From NCBI RefSeq assembly GCF_004016445.2, contig NZ_SADT02000008.1:1-64000 (forward strand): DNA of 64,000 nt, read 5' to 3'. A program made the position numbers and the translations under genes. The first letter of the stretch is position 1; every line of letters starts with the position of its first letter. Positions 46,002 through 55,110 of the stretch are shown piece by piece. A model generated the notes under the pieces. That model was not told where the DNA came from and did no database searches. It was given only the letters and a program-made list of their open reading frames with translations. Source of the stretch: Mesorhizobium sp. M2E.F.Ca.ET.219.01.1.1 (GTDB taxonomy: Bacteria > Pseudomonadota > Alphaproteobacteria > Rhizobiales > Rhizobiaceae).

Positions 46002-46862
46002 CGGTTTTCTCGATCGTCGTTCCGGGGCCGCGCTGCCTGGCGGTGGCGCAGCCGCAATCATTGTTACCGCAAATTTTCGCTGGGCGACTCTCATCAGGCA
46101 GCGGGTCCCGTAGTAGAAACACCCGTTCGATCAGACTGCCAGGTCTTTCAGCAGTAAAGCGTCAGGAACATTCTGGAAGCATACCGACCGCCGGAAACGC
46201 GAATTGAAAGCGGGCCGGCCGAGGTCATTCCCAAAATTCGTCGATGATAAGAGCCGCCATGCACCCATGCTGTCGCAGATCTCCGTGCAGGTGTGGAACC
46301 CGTTGACCAGCACCTGGCCCGCCTGCGCTCAAGAAGTGCATCAGCTTGCGACCAAGCAGGTTGTCCAGCTTAGTTTGGCACTGTGATTTCTCATCCCGTT
46401 GGGTGGAGGCGGTCCAAAACTAGAGCCGCCGCTGACCAGAGCCGGCGAGCGCGCGCAGCAGGCCAAATTCTGCATTCTGTCGTCTGGATGCAATATGATC
46501 TAGGTGCTAATATGAACTCGATTAGTGTCGGAGGTCAGGAAAATGTCGAGGCTTCTGGTGGCAATGACCTTCGTCCCAAGCTCATGCGACTTTGGGCCTT
46601 ACGGTCACGAGCGGCTGTGGGATGAAGTTCCTGAGCGTTGGAAAGCCACTTTGGCAACGTTTTTCGTGTTGTTCCGACAGTTCCGTGGGTAGACGCAAAA
46701 CGACGCCAAGTCGACTTGTTGAACGGCCACTTCTCAACCGCTCGCGGATTGCACCTGCCAAGCCAACAGTCAACAAGTGCATCCAGCAGCACCCTTGCCA
46801 GTATTCAGCAGCCTCCCCATTATTCTTCAAGCGATTCGAGGCTACAACCGAAAAGGAAAATC
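46002..46862. other. Long intergenic region before GntR paralogue 2
   Basis: About 860 bases without a supportable gene. A 60-codon frame (46204-46386) ends HAPMLSQISVQVWNPL and a helical-looking tail, but lacks a ribosome site and a recognised family. At 46477-46499 TGCATTCTG and GGATGCA could be a degenerate, widely spaced version of the operator-like palindrome. Confidence 0.4.
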
Positions 46863-47522
46863 ATGCAGGAGGTTGAGCGCAACATACCGTTGGGCGAGCG
46901 GGTCTACGACATCATCAAGAAGATGATCACCGATGGCGAATTGCCCCCCAACCAGGTGGTGCCTGAGAGTGTTTTGGCCAAGCAACTCGGAGTGAGTCGC
47001 TCCCCCGTCAAGGCAGCACTGACCCGCCTGCAGGAAGACGGGCTGGTTGTAGGAGAAGCATGGAAGGTTCCCTACGTCGCTCCGCTTGACGCGAAATATG
47101 TCAGCAACGCTTATCAAGTCCGCAAAGCCTTGGATTCGCAGTGCGCGATTCTGGCAATTGGCAATATACCGGCCGCGCGGATTGAGGAATTCGGCGTTTT
47201 GCTCGACAAAGCCCAGCAATCATTAGACGCCAACGATCCTTCGCCAGTGAGGGACGCGTTTTTCTTTCTTCAGAGCATGCTGCGTGAATACTGCGACAAC
47301 GATCTGCTCCGAAGCATGCAGGGCAAGTTGAACGATCATCTGATCCGCATTCGCAAGGTCATCCATTCCACAAACGATGGCGAATGGCTGAAGATGGAAT
47401 ACTGGATGCTCAAGGATCAGCTCGAGGCATTGAGATCCCGCGACTCTGCTCGTCTCGTAGCAGCCTTGAACAATCAGCACGATCAATTCGTACGGTGGCT
47501 TTTCAAAAACTGGAGCCTCTAG
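46863..47522 (+). CDS. GntR-family regulator, FCD-like ligand domain (paralogue 2)
   Basis: Regulator of 219 residues. Winged helix at about residues 10-65 (LPPNQVVPESVLAKQLGVSR, SPVKAALTRLQEDGLVV), then a helical domain ending MEYWMLKDQLEALRSRD and QFVRWLFKNWSL, closely resembling IEYWIMKDELDALRARD and FRRWILQSWIS in paralogue 1. FCD metal ligands are likewise missing. ATG 46863 follows AAAGGAAA; in-frame codons further upstream are non-conserved. It sits downstream of the TIM-barrel gene and convergent with the PLP-deaminase end of the left operon. Confidence 0.88.
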   Translation: MQEVERNIPLGERVYDIIKKMITDGELPPNQVVPESVLAKQLGVSRSPVKAALTRLQEDGLVVGEAWKVPYVAPLDAKYVSNAYQVRKALDSQCAILAIGNIPAARIEEFGVLLDKAQQSLDANDPSPVRDAFFFLQSMLREYCDNDLLRSMQGKLNDHLIRIRKVIHSTNDGEWLKMEYWMLKDQLEALRSRDSARLVAALNNQHDQFVRWLFKNWSL

Positions 47523-47826
47523 AAGAAGTGTATGGCGATCGGTTGGCATACCCAAATCGCCTCCGACATCTTTATGGCGGCTGTGCCGCCCCCTGATGTG
47601 CCCTTCACTGTGGCGAGCTCGCAATCACAATCAGCTGCCCCTGGCCTTGGGTGCGGTCACGAACGGCTGGATTGCGAGCTCGTGGGGCGGGAGCACCGCC
47701 CACAGAATGAGCCGGCGGTGCCGTGCGCTGGCCGCGACGGTTAGATGTTAGGCTTGCTTCCGCCGATCCCGCCGCGACTTGGAAACGGCTGGGCTATTTG
47801 CGGCGCTACAGTAGGCGAGTTCGGCT
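47523..47826. other. Convergent intergenic region
   Basis: About 304 bases between the ends of GntR paralogue 2 and the PLP gene. It holds the long inverted repeat described at 47614-47682 and no gene. Confidence 0.5.
47614..47682. repeat. 13-bp inverted repeat between convergent genes
   Basis: CGAGCTCGCAATC (47614-47626) is repeated as its exact reverse complement GATTGCGAGCTCG (47670-47682), separated by 43 bases. Each arm also contains the self-complementary CGAGCTCG. The position between two converging genes suggests a bidirectional 3'-end structure, although the loop is long for a classical terminator. Confidence 0.5.
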
Positions 47827-48885
47827 CTACTCACCTTGCCCAATATCGCTATAACTCGAAGCATAGGAGAATATTGCAGGCAATCCTCCCGTGTGCAGGA
47901 AAACGGCCCGGTCAGATTGGTTGACCCGCCCGCTTTGAATATCGGCTACCAAACCGGAAAAGCCCTTTCCCGAATAGACGGGGTCGACAAGAATACCTTC
48001 GGTTCGGGCGAGCCGCGCGGCAGCCTCTTGCGCGGCTGCCGCGGGTTTGCCGTAGTCCTCTCCGACGAATTCTGTAGAGTTGTTGATGCGCTCGGGACCG
48101 AGGTCCAGCCTGAAGCCGAGCAGTTCGGCAGCCGCGCGGCATCTGCTGGCGATTTCGTCAGGGGCCTCATAGGCCTCGTTACGTGCATCCATCGGATTGA
48201 TGCCGCAGATCTTTACCGCATGACCCAGCAATTCGGCCGCGGCCTGAAGGCCAGCCTGGGTACTGACTTGGGAAGTGACGTATATGTGGGTGGGCAAAGG
48301 TTCGCCCAGAGTTTCGAACTGCTCCACGAGCTCAAGGTAGGCTCCGATATATGCGACCGCCGCAAGGGTGAGTGCGCGCTCGGCACCCATGCCGAGAACC
48401 ATCGGCCTGCGGCCGCCGGCCTCAAGCCGTGCGGCCATATCCTGCTTAGCCTGCTTTACCGACGCGCTGGCTTCGATCGGGACAATCTTTGCTCCGAACC
48501 GACGCGCGATCAACTGATTGCCCTGCACATGCTCGAATTGCGCGTCTTTGCGCGGCATTAAGATACACTCAATTCCAAGCCGGGCCGCGGCGGCAGCCAG
48601 TTGGCGCGACTGGTTCGATTGCGAGGCAGCCCCCTGGATCACCACGTCCACGCCTCGGCTCAGCGCATCGCCCAGAATGTATTCGTGCTGACGGACCTTG
48701 TTGCCGCCAAAGGCCAGGCCAGTGCAGTCATCCCGCTTGAACCAGATTTTCGGGCCGCCCAACTCGGCCGCCAGTCTGGGGCAGGGATCAAGCGGTGTCG
48801 GGAGATGTGCGAGGCTGGCGCGCGGCAGTTGCGCCAGTGCTCGGGCGATATCGGCTCTTGAGACGGGTGACACGGGATGCGACAT
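47827..48885 (-). CDS. PLP-dependent ACC deaminase/D-cysteine desulfhydrase family protein
   Basis: Fold-type II PLP enzyme of 352 residues. The PLP lysine is in LAFGGNKVRQHEYILGDA near residue 57, with the family QSNQSRQLAAAAARLG stretch after it and a C-terminal FLHTGG phosphate-binding loop. Members deaminate 1-aminocyclopropane-1-carboxylate, D-cysteine or related amino acids. It is the last gene of the leftward operon controlled from 54.84 kb, which suggests that an amino-acid-like intermediate appears in the pathway. ACC deaminase proper is possible but the context argues for another substrate. Confidence 0.85.
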   Translation of the reverse strand: MSHPVSPVSRADIARALAQLPRASLAHLPTPLDPCPRLAAELGGPKIWFKRDDCTGLAFGGNKVRQHEYILGDALSRGVDVVIQGAASQSNQSRQLAAAAARLGIECILMPRKDAQFEHVQGNQLIARRFGAKIVPIEASASVKQAKQDMAARLEAGGRRPMVLGMGAERALTLAAVAYIGAYLELVEQFETLGEPLPTHIYVTSQVSTQAGLQAAAELLGHAVKICGINPMDARNEAYEAPDEIASRCRAAAELLGFRLDLGPERINNSTEFVGEDYGKPAAAAQEAAARLARTEGILVDPVYSGKGFSGLVADIQSGRVNQSDRAVFLHTGGLPAIFSYASSYSDIGQGE

Positions 48886-48932
48886 CGGTTGAAGCCCAAT
48901 CGAGAAAGAGAAATAAGCGGACTTTCATCTGG

Positions 48933-50021
48933 TTATGAAAGCCGAACGCCGGTTGCGCGGTCAAAAAGGCTCAAGCGCGACGCATCGATGCGCAGGCGCG
49001 CCGGACCAGCTTGCGAGATCGAGCCCGCGCTGAGCAGCGCCGACTGCTCGATGCCACTATGGTGGAAGATCACCACATCATGGGCGCCGGTGGGCTCGAT
49101 CAGAGCGACATCGACCTCTATGTCGACCTCTGCGTCCCCTGGCTCACCCACCGCCAGTGCAATGTGCTCGGGCCGGAACCCGACGGTCACCTGACGTTCT
49201 TGCGCGTTGGCCGCTGTGCGGAATTCTTCGGGAGCGGGAAGCTGGGAATTGGCGCCGTCGAGCAGAATCCGTCCGCCGCGCATGACGGCCGGCGCCAGGT
49301 TGATTTTTGGACTGCCAATGAAGCTGGCAACGAAAAGGTTTGCGGGTTTGTTGTAGACCTGGCTGGGAGTGCCAAGCTGCTGCAGCGCCCCTTTCTCCAG
49401 TATCGCAATCCGCGTGGCCAGCGTCATCGCCTCTATTTGATCGTGCGTTACATAGACAGTGGTCCGACCCATGCGCTGGTGCAGCTTCTTCAGCTCAGTT
49501 CGCATCTCCACCCGCAAAAGTGCATCGAGGTTGGACAACGGCTCATCGAACAGGAACAGCGCCGGTTCGCGGACCAGCGCGCGGCCAATTGCAACGCGTT
49601 GGCGCTGACCGCCCGACAGTTGTCCTGGTTTGCGATCGAGCAAGTGTCCTATCTGGAGCAGACGAGCGACTTGCTCCACCGCCTCCTCGCGCTGCGGGCG
49701 AGGCAGCTTGCGCATCTCCAGGGGGAAGGCGATGTTCTGGCGTACGGTCATCGACGGATAGAGCGCGTAGGATTGAAACACCATTGCGATGTCACGGCTC
49801 TGACACGGCACGTCATTGAGGACGCGGGAGCCAAGCCTGATCTCGCCTGAGTTGATTTTGTGCAGTCCGGCGATGGCATGCAGCAAAGTCGACTTGCCGC
49901 AACCCGATGGTCCAAGCAGGACCAGGAACTCGCCAGAGGCTACCTCGATGTTGATATCCCGCAGGACATGCAACTGGGCGCCATAGTGCTTGTTTACGTT
50001 GTCGAGTGTGAGCGAAGACAT
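48933..50021 (-). CDS. CUT1 ABC transporter ATP-binding protein (UgpC/MsmX type)
   Basis: ATPase of 362 residues with Walker A GPSGCGKST, signature LSGGQRQRVAIGRAL, Walker B LFLFDEPLSNLD, THDQIEAM and the C-terminal TOBE-type domain (GFRPEHIALAV). ATG 50021 has AAGGAA in front; an in-frame codon at 50045 is less likely. No permease lies beside it. It is fifth in the leftward operon whose promoter region is shared with the rightward binding-protein/permease genes at 55.1-58.3 kb, so it is most likely their ATPase, and perhaps also that of the transporter at 4-7 kb. Confidence 0.9.
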   Translation of the reverse strand: MSSLTLDNVNKHYGAQLHVLRDINIEVASGEFLVLLGPSGCGKSTLLHAIAGLHKINSGEIRLGSRVLNDVPCQSRDIAMVFQSYALYPSMTVRQNIAFPLEMRKLPRPQREEAVEQVARLLQIGHLLDRKPGQLSGGQRQRVAIGRALVREPALFLFDEPLSNLDALLRVEMRTELKKLHQRMGRTTVYVTHDQIEAMTLATRIAILEKGALQQLGTPSQVYNKPANLFVASFIGSPKINLAPAVMRGGRILLDGANSQLPAPEEFRTAANAQERQVTVGFRPEHIALAVGEPGDAEVDIEVDVALIEPTGAHDVVIFHHSGIEQSALLSAGSISQAGPARLRIDASRLSLFDRATGVRLS

Positions 50022-50192
50022 CGGCCGTTCCTTGAATTGGGCCATGACGATGAGAAGGCCGGGGTTCAGCGTGAAGTAGGATGCGCCCGCTCAGGCGGGC
50101 GCCACTCCCTCTTCAGGCTGCAATGAGCCGATATTCACAGGGACAGCGCCAGCGGTGGATCGTTTCTTGTCACGCATCCTTTTCCGGTTTCG

Positions 50193-51101
50193 TTATTGCA
50201 GGGTCTGTCTGGCGATGAGCAATGCGAGCATGTCTTGCTCTTCGGCGGACAAATCCGTCAGCGGCGGGCGAACCGCCCCTGCATCAAAACCTTTCAACCG
50301 GACACCGGCCTTGATCGCTGCCACCGCGTAGCCCTTGACGCGATTACGGATTGCCATGAACGGATAGTAGAAGTCGTTGAGCAGGGCTTCGCAGCGCGCG
50401 CGTTCGCCGGCTCGAAGGGCGCGGTAGAACTCCTGCGCCAGGGCCGGAACGAAATTGAACACCGCGGACGAGTACGTCGTGAAGCCCGCGCCCAGATAGG
50501 CCTCCGCAAAGAGCTCTGCCGTGGGCATCCCGCCAAGGTAAGTGAGCCTGTCACCCAGCTTTGCGGTGATTTGCCGGATTGCGCCGATATCACCGGTGCC
50601 ATCCTTGAAGCCGATCAGGTTGGGACAGGCATCGCATAGCCGCGCCAGCGTGTCGGCCTGGATGACGGAGTTGTCACGATTATAGACCATGACGCCGATA
50701 TCGATCGACTGACAGACCCTGCGAACGTGCTCGTAGAGTCCTTGCTGCGGAGCATCGATCAGATAGTGCGGCAAAAGCAGGATGCCGTCGGCGCCCGCCT
50801 TCTGCGCGGCCTCGGCGATGGTGACGGCGATCTCCGTGCCATAGCCGCATCCTGAAACGATTGCGGTGTCGCCCGCCGCCTCCTTGGCTGCTCGGACGAC
50901 TTGCGGGACCTCTTCAGGCGTCAACGAGAAGAACTCGCCGGTGCCACCGGCCGCGAAGAGCACCGGCGCCTTGAAGCTCGAGAGCCAGGAAACATGCGAT
51001 TTGTAGCTTTCGGGAGCGAAGCGGCCCTGAGCGTCGAAGTGAGTTACTGGAAAGGACAGCAAACCTGATCCCAGAGCAGCTTTTATATCGGTTGGCGTCA
51101 T
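50193..51101 (-). CDS. kdgD: 5-dehydro-4-deoxyglucarate dehydratase (KdgD)
   Basis: DapA-superfamily enzyme of 302 residues that dehydrates and decarboxylates 5-dehydro-4-deoxy-D-glucarate to 2,5-dioxopentanoate, in glucarate/galactarate breakdown. It is recognisable by GLLSFPVT at the N-terminus, FAAGGTGEFFSLTPEE, VYNRDN, the Schiff-base lysine in IGFKDGTGDI, and TYSSAVFNFVPALA, all hallmarks of KdgD rather than DapA. It strongly suggests that the pathway of this operon passes through an aldaric or uronic acid. No glucarate dehydratase or 2,5-dioxovalerate dehydrogenase is seen in the window. Confidence 0.9.
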   Translation of the reverse strand: MTPTDIKAALGSGLLSFPVTHFDAQGRFAPESYKSHVSWLSSFKAPVLFAAGGTGEFFSLTPEEVPQVVRAAKEAAGDTAIVSGCGYGTEIAVTIAEAAQKAGADGILLLPHYLIDAPQQGLYEHVRRVCQSIDIGVMVYNRDNSVIQADTLARLCDACPNLIGFKDGTGDIGAIRQITAKLGDRLTYLGGMPTAELFAEAYLGAGFTTYSSAVFNFVPALAQEFYRALRAGERARCEALLNDFYYPFMAIRNRVKGYAVAAIKAGVRLKGFDAGAVRPPLTDLSAEEQDMLALLIARQTLQ

Positions 51102-51141
51102 TGCATTCCTCTTTTATTTGCCTTGCGTTCGAAGAAGGTGG

Positions 51142-52080
51142 TCAGGGGAGCGGCCATGGCGCTGCATGGGCGAATCCGGTCACATCGAGCACGGCCTTGC
51201 CGCGGAAGCCGGACTGCAAAACGGCGGCGGCCGCAGCAGGCAAGGTCTCCCATGGTTGACGCGTCTGGATGCAGGTCTTGAGCGCGCCGCGCTGCAGAAG
51301 CCCGAGCAATTGTGTGAGCAGCATCCCGACATGACGTTTGCCGATGGCGAAGCCCTGTATCGTGCCGCCGGTTTTCATCAGATGGTCGAAATCGGCGAAG
51401 ACCGCGTCTTGACCTGCGCTCCAGCCCAAGGACTGCAAACTGCCACCAGCATTGAGCAGGCCCGCGGCCTGCACGAGGGATGGGCCGCCCAAGGTTTCGA
51501 TGACGAGATCTGCGCCCTTGACGCTGCCAAGGTCGGTGAAAACGTCATGAGCGCCCAGCGAGACAAGAAGCTCGCGATCGCCTTCAGCGCGCGTTACGGC
51601 GCTGACCCTGGCGCCTCCTAGGCGCGCCAGTTGAATAGCAAACTGTCCTACACTGCCCGATGCGCCGGTAATCAGCACCGTTCGGCCCAAGAGGGGACCG
51701 CCGCGCGTGAGAACGGCCAGAGCGGTCGTGGCGGCGGTGCCCAGCGTTGCGGCACGGCCGAGATCGACGTCCGCGGGAACGACGGCGACATCCCTGCAAT
51801 CAGCAATACGACATTGCGCCCAGCCGCCGGAAAGAGCACGTGCAACCACTCGCGTTCCAAGTGGCAGCCCCCGTGCCCCGGATCCGACCTGGCTGATCAC
51901 ACCTGCCGTGTCCCAGCCGGGGACAAAGCCTTCGGGAAATCCCCCACGAATCGCGCGACGCGATTCGCCGCGATTGAGCGCGATTGCGCCAACATCGATC
52001 GCGACTTCGCCCGGACCCGGGCTAGGACGGGTTCGTTCCGACAGTCTCAACCCAGCTGAGGTCGCTTCATAGGCAAGCAT
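51142..52080 (-). CDS. Zinc-independent MDR oxidoreductase (quinone oxidoreductase-like)
   Basis: Medium-chain dehydrogenase/reductase of 312 residues without the zinc cysteines. GroES-like N-terminal domain (LNRGESRRAIRGGFPEGFVP, GWDTAGVI) and NADPH-binding motif TGASGSVGQFAIQLARLGGA. Members reduce quinones, enones or related carbonyl compounds. It lies 7 bases after the M24 gene, within the operon, and may reduce an unsaturated intermediate. Confidence 0.88.
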   Translation of the reverse strand: MLAYEATSAGLRLSERTRPSPGPGEVAIDVGAIALNRGESRRAIRGGFPEGFVPGWDTAGVISQVGSGARGLPLGTRVVARALSGGWAQCRIADCRDVAVVPADVDLGRAATLGTAATTALAVLTRGGPLLGRTVLITGASGSVGQFAIQLARLGGARVSAVTRAEGDRELLVSLGAHDVFTDLGSVKGADLVIETLGGPSLVQAAGLLNAGGSLQSLGWSAGQDAVFADFDHLMKTGGTIQGFAIGKRHVGMLLTQLLGLLQRGALKTCIQTRQPWETLPAAAAAVLQSGFRGKAVLDVTGFAHAAPWPLP

Positions 52081-52087
52081 GGCGCCA

Positions 52088-53242
52088 TCACTCCGACAGG
52101 ATGGCCCGGGGTAGCCGGGAGAGGCGCTCAGAGCCGGTTTTGGTCACAACGACTGTCTCGCTGAAGGCCAACTGCGGCGTATGCAGGACGACATGAAAGA
52201 CCATGTTGGGCTCGAATGACCAGGTTTGGCCCGGCGCCATGATCCGGGTGTGGTCGCTGACGCGGGGCACAGCCTGGTAGCCAAGCGTGTAGCCCGTGAT
52301 CTGAGTAAAGACTGACTTCAGCCCTTGGCGCAGCACCTCGCCGCGGCAAATGGCGTCGACGTCGCCCCCCTTGGCGCCCGGAACCATCGCGGCAATCTGG
52401 CGGTCCTGGATCGCGACCATTTGCCGGGCGAGTTCCACGTCCGCGGCGGTCGTCTTGCCAAGAATGACTGGCCGAACAAGGCGTGCGCTATAGCCACGAT
52501 ATTGCGGGGTGGCTTCTACAAACACCCGCTCACCCTGCGCCCACCGCGCTCCCGTCACTCCGCCTATCAAGGCGTCCACTCCGGTCATGCGCCCTAGGAT
52601 GGCGGCCCGGCTGTTGTCTGCCCCGTGACGGATGGAGGCCTCATACATCGCGGCAAGACCGTCGCGGTCGCTTACTCCCGATTTGATCGCGCCGGCGCCG
52701 GCGGTCACACTGTAGTCGGCGATCTCGGCGGCGCGGCGGATATAGGCCAATTCAGCGGGCGACTTGATCAGTCGGTGTTCCCAGATCACGCCTGAGAAGT
52801 CGACTACCTCCATACCCGGATTGCCGACGCGGATCTGGTTCAGCCGCGCGATCGTCAGGATGTTGCTGTCTTTCTCTATGGCCAGGCTCTTCGGGGCCAG
52901 TCGCGCGATGGCGCTGGTCACCCGAGCGTACGAATCCTCGTCGTCGGCAAATGTCTCAAAAGACCTCGACCAGGACTGGTCGAGGAAGGTGCCAAGATCG
53001 AGTTCGCGAACGATCAGCCAGGGTTCCCCCTCCACGGGGATCAGGGCAGCCTGGTAGCGGGCCGCAGTCGCGAGATAGCCGAAAAGGTAGGCCAGATGAT
53101 CTATCTGGTCGACAAGGAGCATCTCTGCCCCGCGCAGTTCCATCTCGGACCGTATCGCGCGAAGGCGGGCCTGGTACTCGGCCTGCTCAAAATCCAGGGG
53201 GCCGCACGTTGAATAGCGATCCCCGGCCGCCTGGTTGTTCAT
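52088..53242 (-). CDS. M24 (creatinase/aminopeptidase fold) protein, metal ligands missing, copy 1
   Basis: Pita-bread-fold protein of 384 residues: N-terminal creatinase domain (MLLVDQIDHLAYLFGYLAT) and C-terminal M24 domain. In metallopeptidases two aspartates occur as IDxG and a following D; here the segment reads VFVEATPQYRGYSARLVRP, so both are absent, and GYQAVPRVSDHTR lacks the usual ligand histidine. Such proteins (creatinase, and as reported ectoine hydrolase) hydrolyse small C-N bonds without metal. Its start overlaps the M81 gene end by four bases. It is a paralogue of the protein at 61.96 kb, sharing VIWEHRLIKSPAE. Confidence 0.88.
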   Translation of the reverse strand: MNNQAAGDRYSTCGPLDFEQAEYQARLRAIRSEMELRGAEMLLVDQIDHLAYLFGYLATAARYQAALIPVEGEPWLIVRELDLGTFLDQSWSRSFETFADDEDSYARVTSAIARLAPKSLAIEKDSNILTIARLNQIRVGNPGMEVVDFSGVIWEHRLIKSPAELAYIRRAAEIADYSVTAGAGAIKSGVSDRDGLAAMYEASIRHGADNSRAAILGRMTGVDALIGGVTGARWAQGERVFVEATPQYRGYSARLVRPVILGKTTAADVELARQMVAIQDRQIAAMVPGAKGGDVDAICRGEVLRQGLKSVFTQITGYTLGYQAVPRVSDHTRIMAPGQTWSFEPNMVFHVVLHTPQLAFSETVVVTKTGSERLSRLPRAILSE

Positions 53243-54726
53243 GCGGGCTCCTGTCCAGCTTGATGCTCAGCTCGATAGTTCACGTCCAGACTGATGGGCC
53301 ACATCGACCGTTGCAAACGTCGGCGATGCAACTTGCTTACGTCGACGGGCGAGAGCCCCGGCGGGTCTGTGGTGACGATGCGGGCGTAGCGCGGCTCGAA
53401 CCAGGCCTTGAAATGCTGGCTCGATTTCAGCGCCACGATCGGAAATTGGGTGATATCGATTCCGGCCTTGATGAAGGGCCCATCGTCAAGTGTCTGTCGG
53501 CGCCCACTGGACACGACCACGTCGACGCCGCCGATGCGCAATGTCGCCAGAAGACCCAGGTCGATCATCTCGCCAGTTCCCATCGGGCTCTTGACCCGGA
53601 AGAGCCCGTCGTTGAGACCAAGAACCTCTGCGTCGGCTTGGATGGGAGGGCCGAGAAGGGCATCGCTGCGCCCGCCTAGGTCGACATTGATGTGTGCGCC
53701 GACCCCGGCAGCGGCCGCCTGCGCTACTGTCACGGGGTCGAAGATGTGTGAAAAGCAGGACCGTGCGCCCGCCGCGATGAGAGCCGACAAGAGATGGGTC
53801 CCATCCCCGGGGCTGCCGGCGCCGGTGTTGTCGGAAAACTCATTGATGACGATGGTGCGTCCATCTTGCATTGCCTCTTGGATCGCACCTTCAGGCGGTA
53901 GGCTCTGCACCTTGATCTGGTCCCGTCGCTCCCAAAGGGCGGCGGCGATACGCCGCGCCAGTCGCCGGGCATCATCGGTTCCATTGCGGCGGGCCACGAC
54001 GACCACCGATGCACCAATGCAAGGCACGTCTACATAGGGAAAGCCGTGCATGACGCGCGCGCACGCGACGTCTTCCTGCTTTTCGATCTCGGTACAGAGG
54101 CCATCGAGCTCGACAAATGCCGGCATGCTGGTCGGAACGGGTGGGAACAGCATCGGGACCTGTTCGATCGCCGTATCGAAATCGGCTTTCGAAAGCACGA
54201 TTTCGCAAAGACATCGAGCCGCTTCCACCCCGCGCTCATACTGGTCGATGTGGGGATTGAGCCGCACCGGGAACAGTGCCGAGCAAAGATCGCCCAGGCG
54301 CTGACGGATGTTGCCGTGAAGATCCAAGGTAGCCACCATCGGGATCTTGTCGCCCAGACGTTGACGCAGCGCGGCACACAAATCCTCCTCGAGGCTGTCA
54401 ATGTCCTCCACGACGCCCGCACCGTGAATTGACAAAAGAAGTGCATCCAGATCCGAAGCAGCGGCCTGCTCAACCAACTCCTCGCGTAGCGCGACGTAAA
54501 TCTCGCGCCGGACGGTGCCGGATGGTGTGGCTTCAGCGTACAGCAACGGGACGGCATCGAAGCCGAGCGCGCCGGTCTCATCGATCAGACCACCAAGATA
54601 GGTGCGCGCACCGCGGCTGAACGAAGAGATCTCAACGCCGCGCAGGACCTTAAAATCAGCAAGCCCTGTCGGGGCAGCAAATGTATTGGTTTCGTGGAAA
54701 ATCCCGCCGATGCCGACCCGAGCCAT
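53239..54726 (-). CDS. M81-family (MlrC-like) metallohydrolase
   Basis: MlrC/DUF1485-type protein of 495 residues. The typical N-terminus is GIGGIFHETNTFA; ILLSIHGAG-like LLLSIHGAGVV, TLDLHGNI and the C-terminal EFSDNTGAGSPGDGTHLL follow, containing the predicted metal ligands (aspartate and histidines). MlrC itself cleaves the linear peptide product of microcystin, but the many homologues in soil bacteria have other, unknown substrates. ATG 54726 is preferred over an in-frame codon at 54756 because the domain starts there. First gene of the leftward operon, behind operator copy A. Confidence 0.9.
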   Translation of the reverse strand: MARVGIGGIFHETNTFAAPTGLADFKVLRGVEISSFSRGARTYLGGLIDETGALGFDAVPLLYAEATPSGTVRREIYVALREELVEQAAASDLDALLLSIHGAGVVEDIDSLEEDLCAALRQRLGDKIPMVATLDLHGNIRQRLGDLCSALFPVRLNPHIDQYERGVEAARCLCEIVLSKADFDTAIEQVPMLFPPVPTSMPAFVELDGLCTEIEKQEDVACARVMHGFPYVDVPCIGASVVVVARRNGTDDARRLARRIAAALWERRDQIKVQSLPPEGAIQEAMQDGRTIVINEFSDNTGAGSPGDGTHLLSALIAAGARSCFSHIFDPVTVAQAAAAGVGAHINVDLGGRSDALLGPPIQADAEVLGLNDGLFRVKSPMGTGEMIDLGLLATLRIGGVDVVVSSGRRQTLDDGPFIKAGIDITQFPIVALKSSQHFKAWFEPRYARIVTTDPPGLSPVDVSKLHRRRLQRSMWPISLDVNYRAEHQAGQEPA

Positions 54727-55110
54727 GCTGGCCAAACCCTCGTTGCGACCGATCACTGGCGAGTTTGTAAACGAGGTTGATGTACCTCCGGCTGCTGTAG
54801 ATCAGCGGACGATGGTTACCGCGCCCGCCATGGGCCGTAGTGTATACTGCATACAATAACTCAAAATAGTCGGTTTGCCAACAGCCTTTCGGCGGGGCTC
54901 GAAATGACGCCAGCGCATGGAAGAGCTTGGCGGTTTCGCCGCAGAAGCGGCCTTTTATAGCGAAATCGGGCATGTCTCCCCGGAAAATGGGCAAGAAAGG
55001 CCCTTGACAACGTCCCAGCTAGCTCCACAAAGTGTCGCCTGAACGCTGTCGACACTTTGACCGGATCAGCGCGCAGACTCACTCGAAGCAAAAGCAAAAA
55101 GGGGAATGCA
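54727..55110. other. Divergent promoter region of the two-way transporter/catabolic operons
   Basis: About 384 bases between the M81 gene and the binding-protein gene. It contains operator copy A (54841-54855) and no gene. Both operons must be transcribed from here, so one repressor could control the whole transporter. Confidence 0.6.
54841..54855. promoter_or_regulatory. Operator-like palindrome, copy A
   Basis: TGTATACTGCATACA: perfect arms TGTAT and ATACA around ACTGC. It lies 114 bases before the M81 gene and 255 before the binding-protein gene, central in the divergent region. Best copy of the five found in 41.6-60.7 kb. Confidence 0.7.

Noticed and set aside
46204..46386. 60-codon frame with an amphipathic-looking translation
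   Set aside because: No ribosome site and no recognised family; it is noted only as possible decayed coding DNA.
46477..46499. TGCATTCTG...GGATGCA upstream of GntR paralogue 2 as a sixth operator
   Set aside because: The half-sites are too far apart to fit the 15-bp pattern of the other five copies, so it is not counted.
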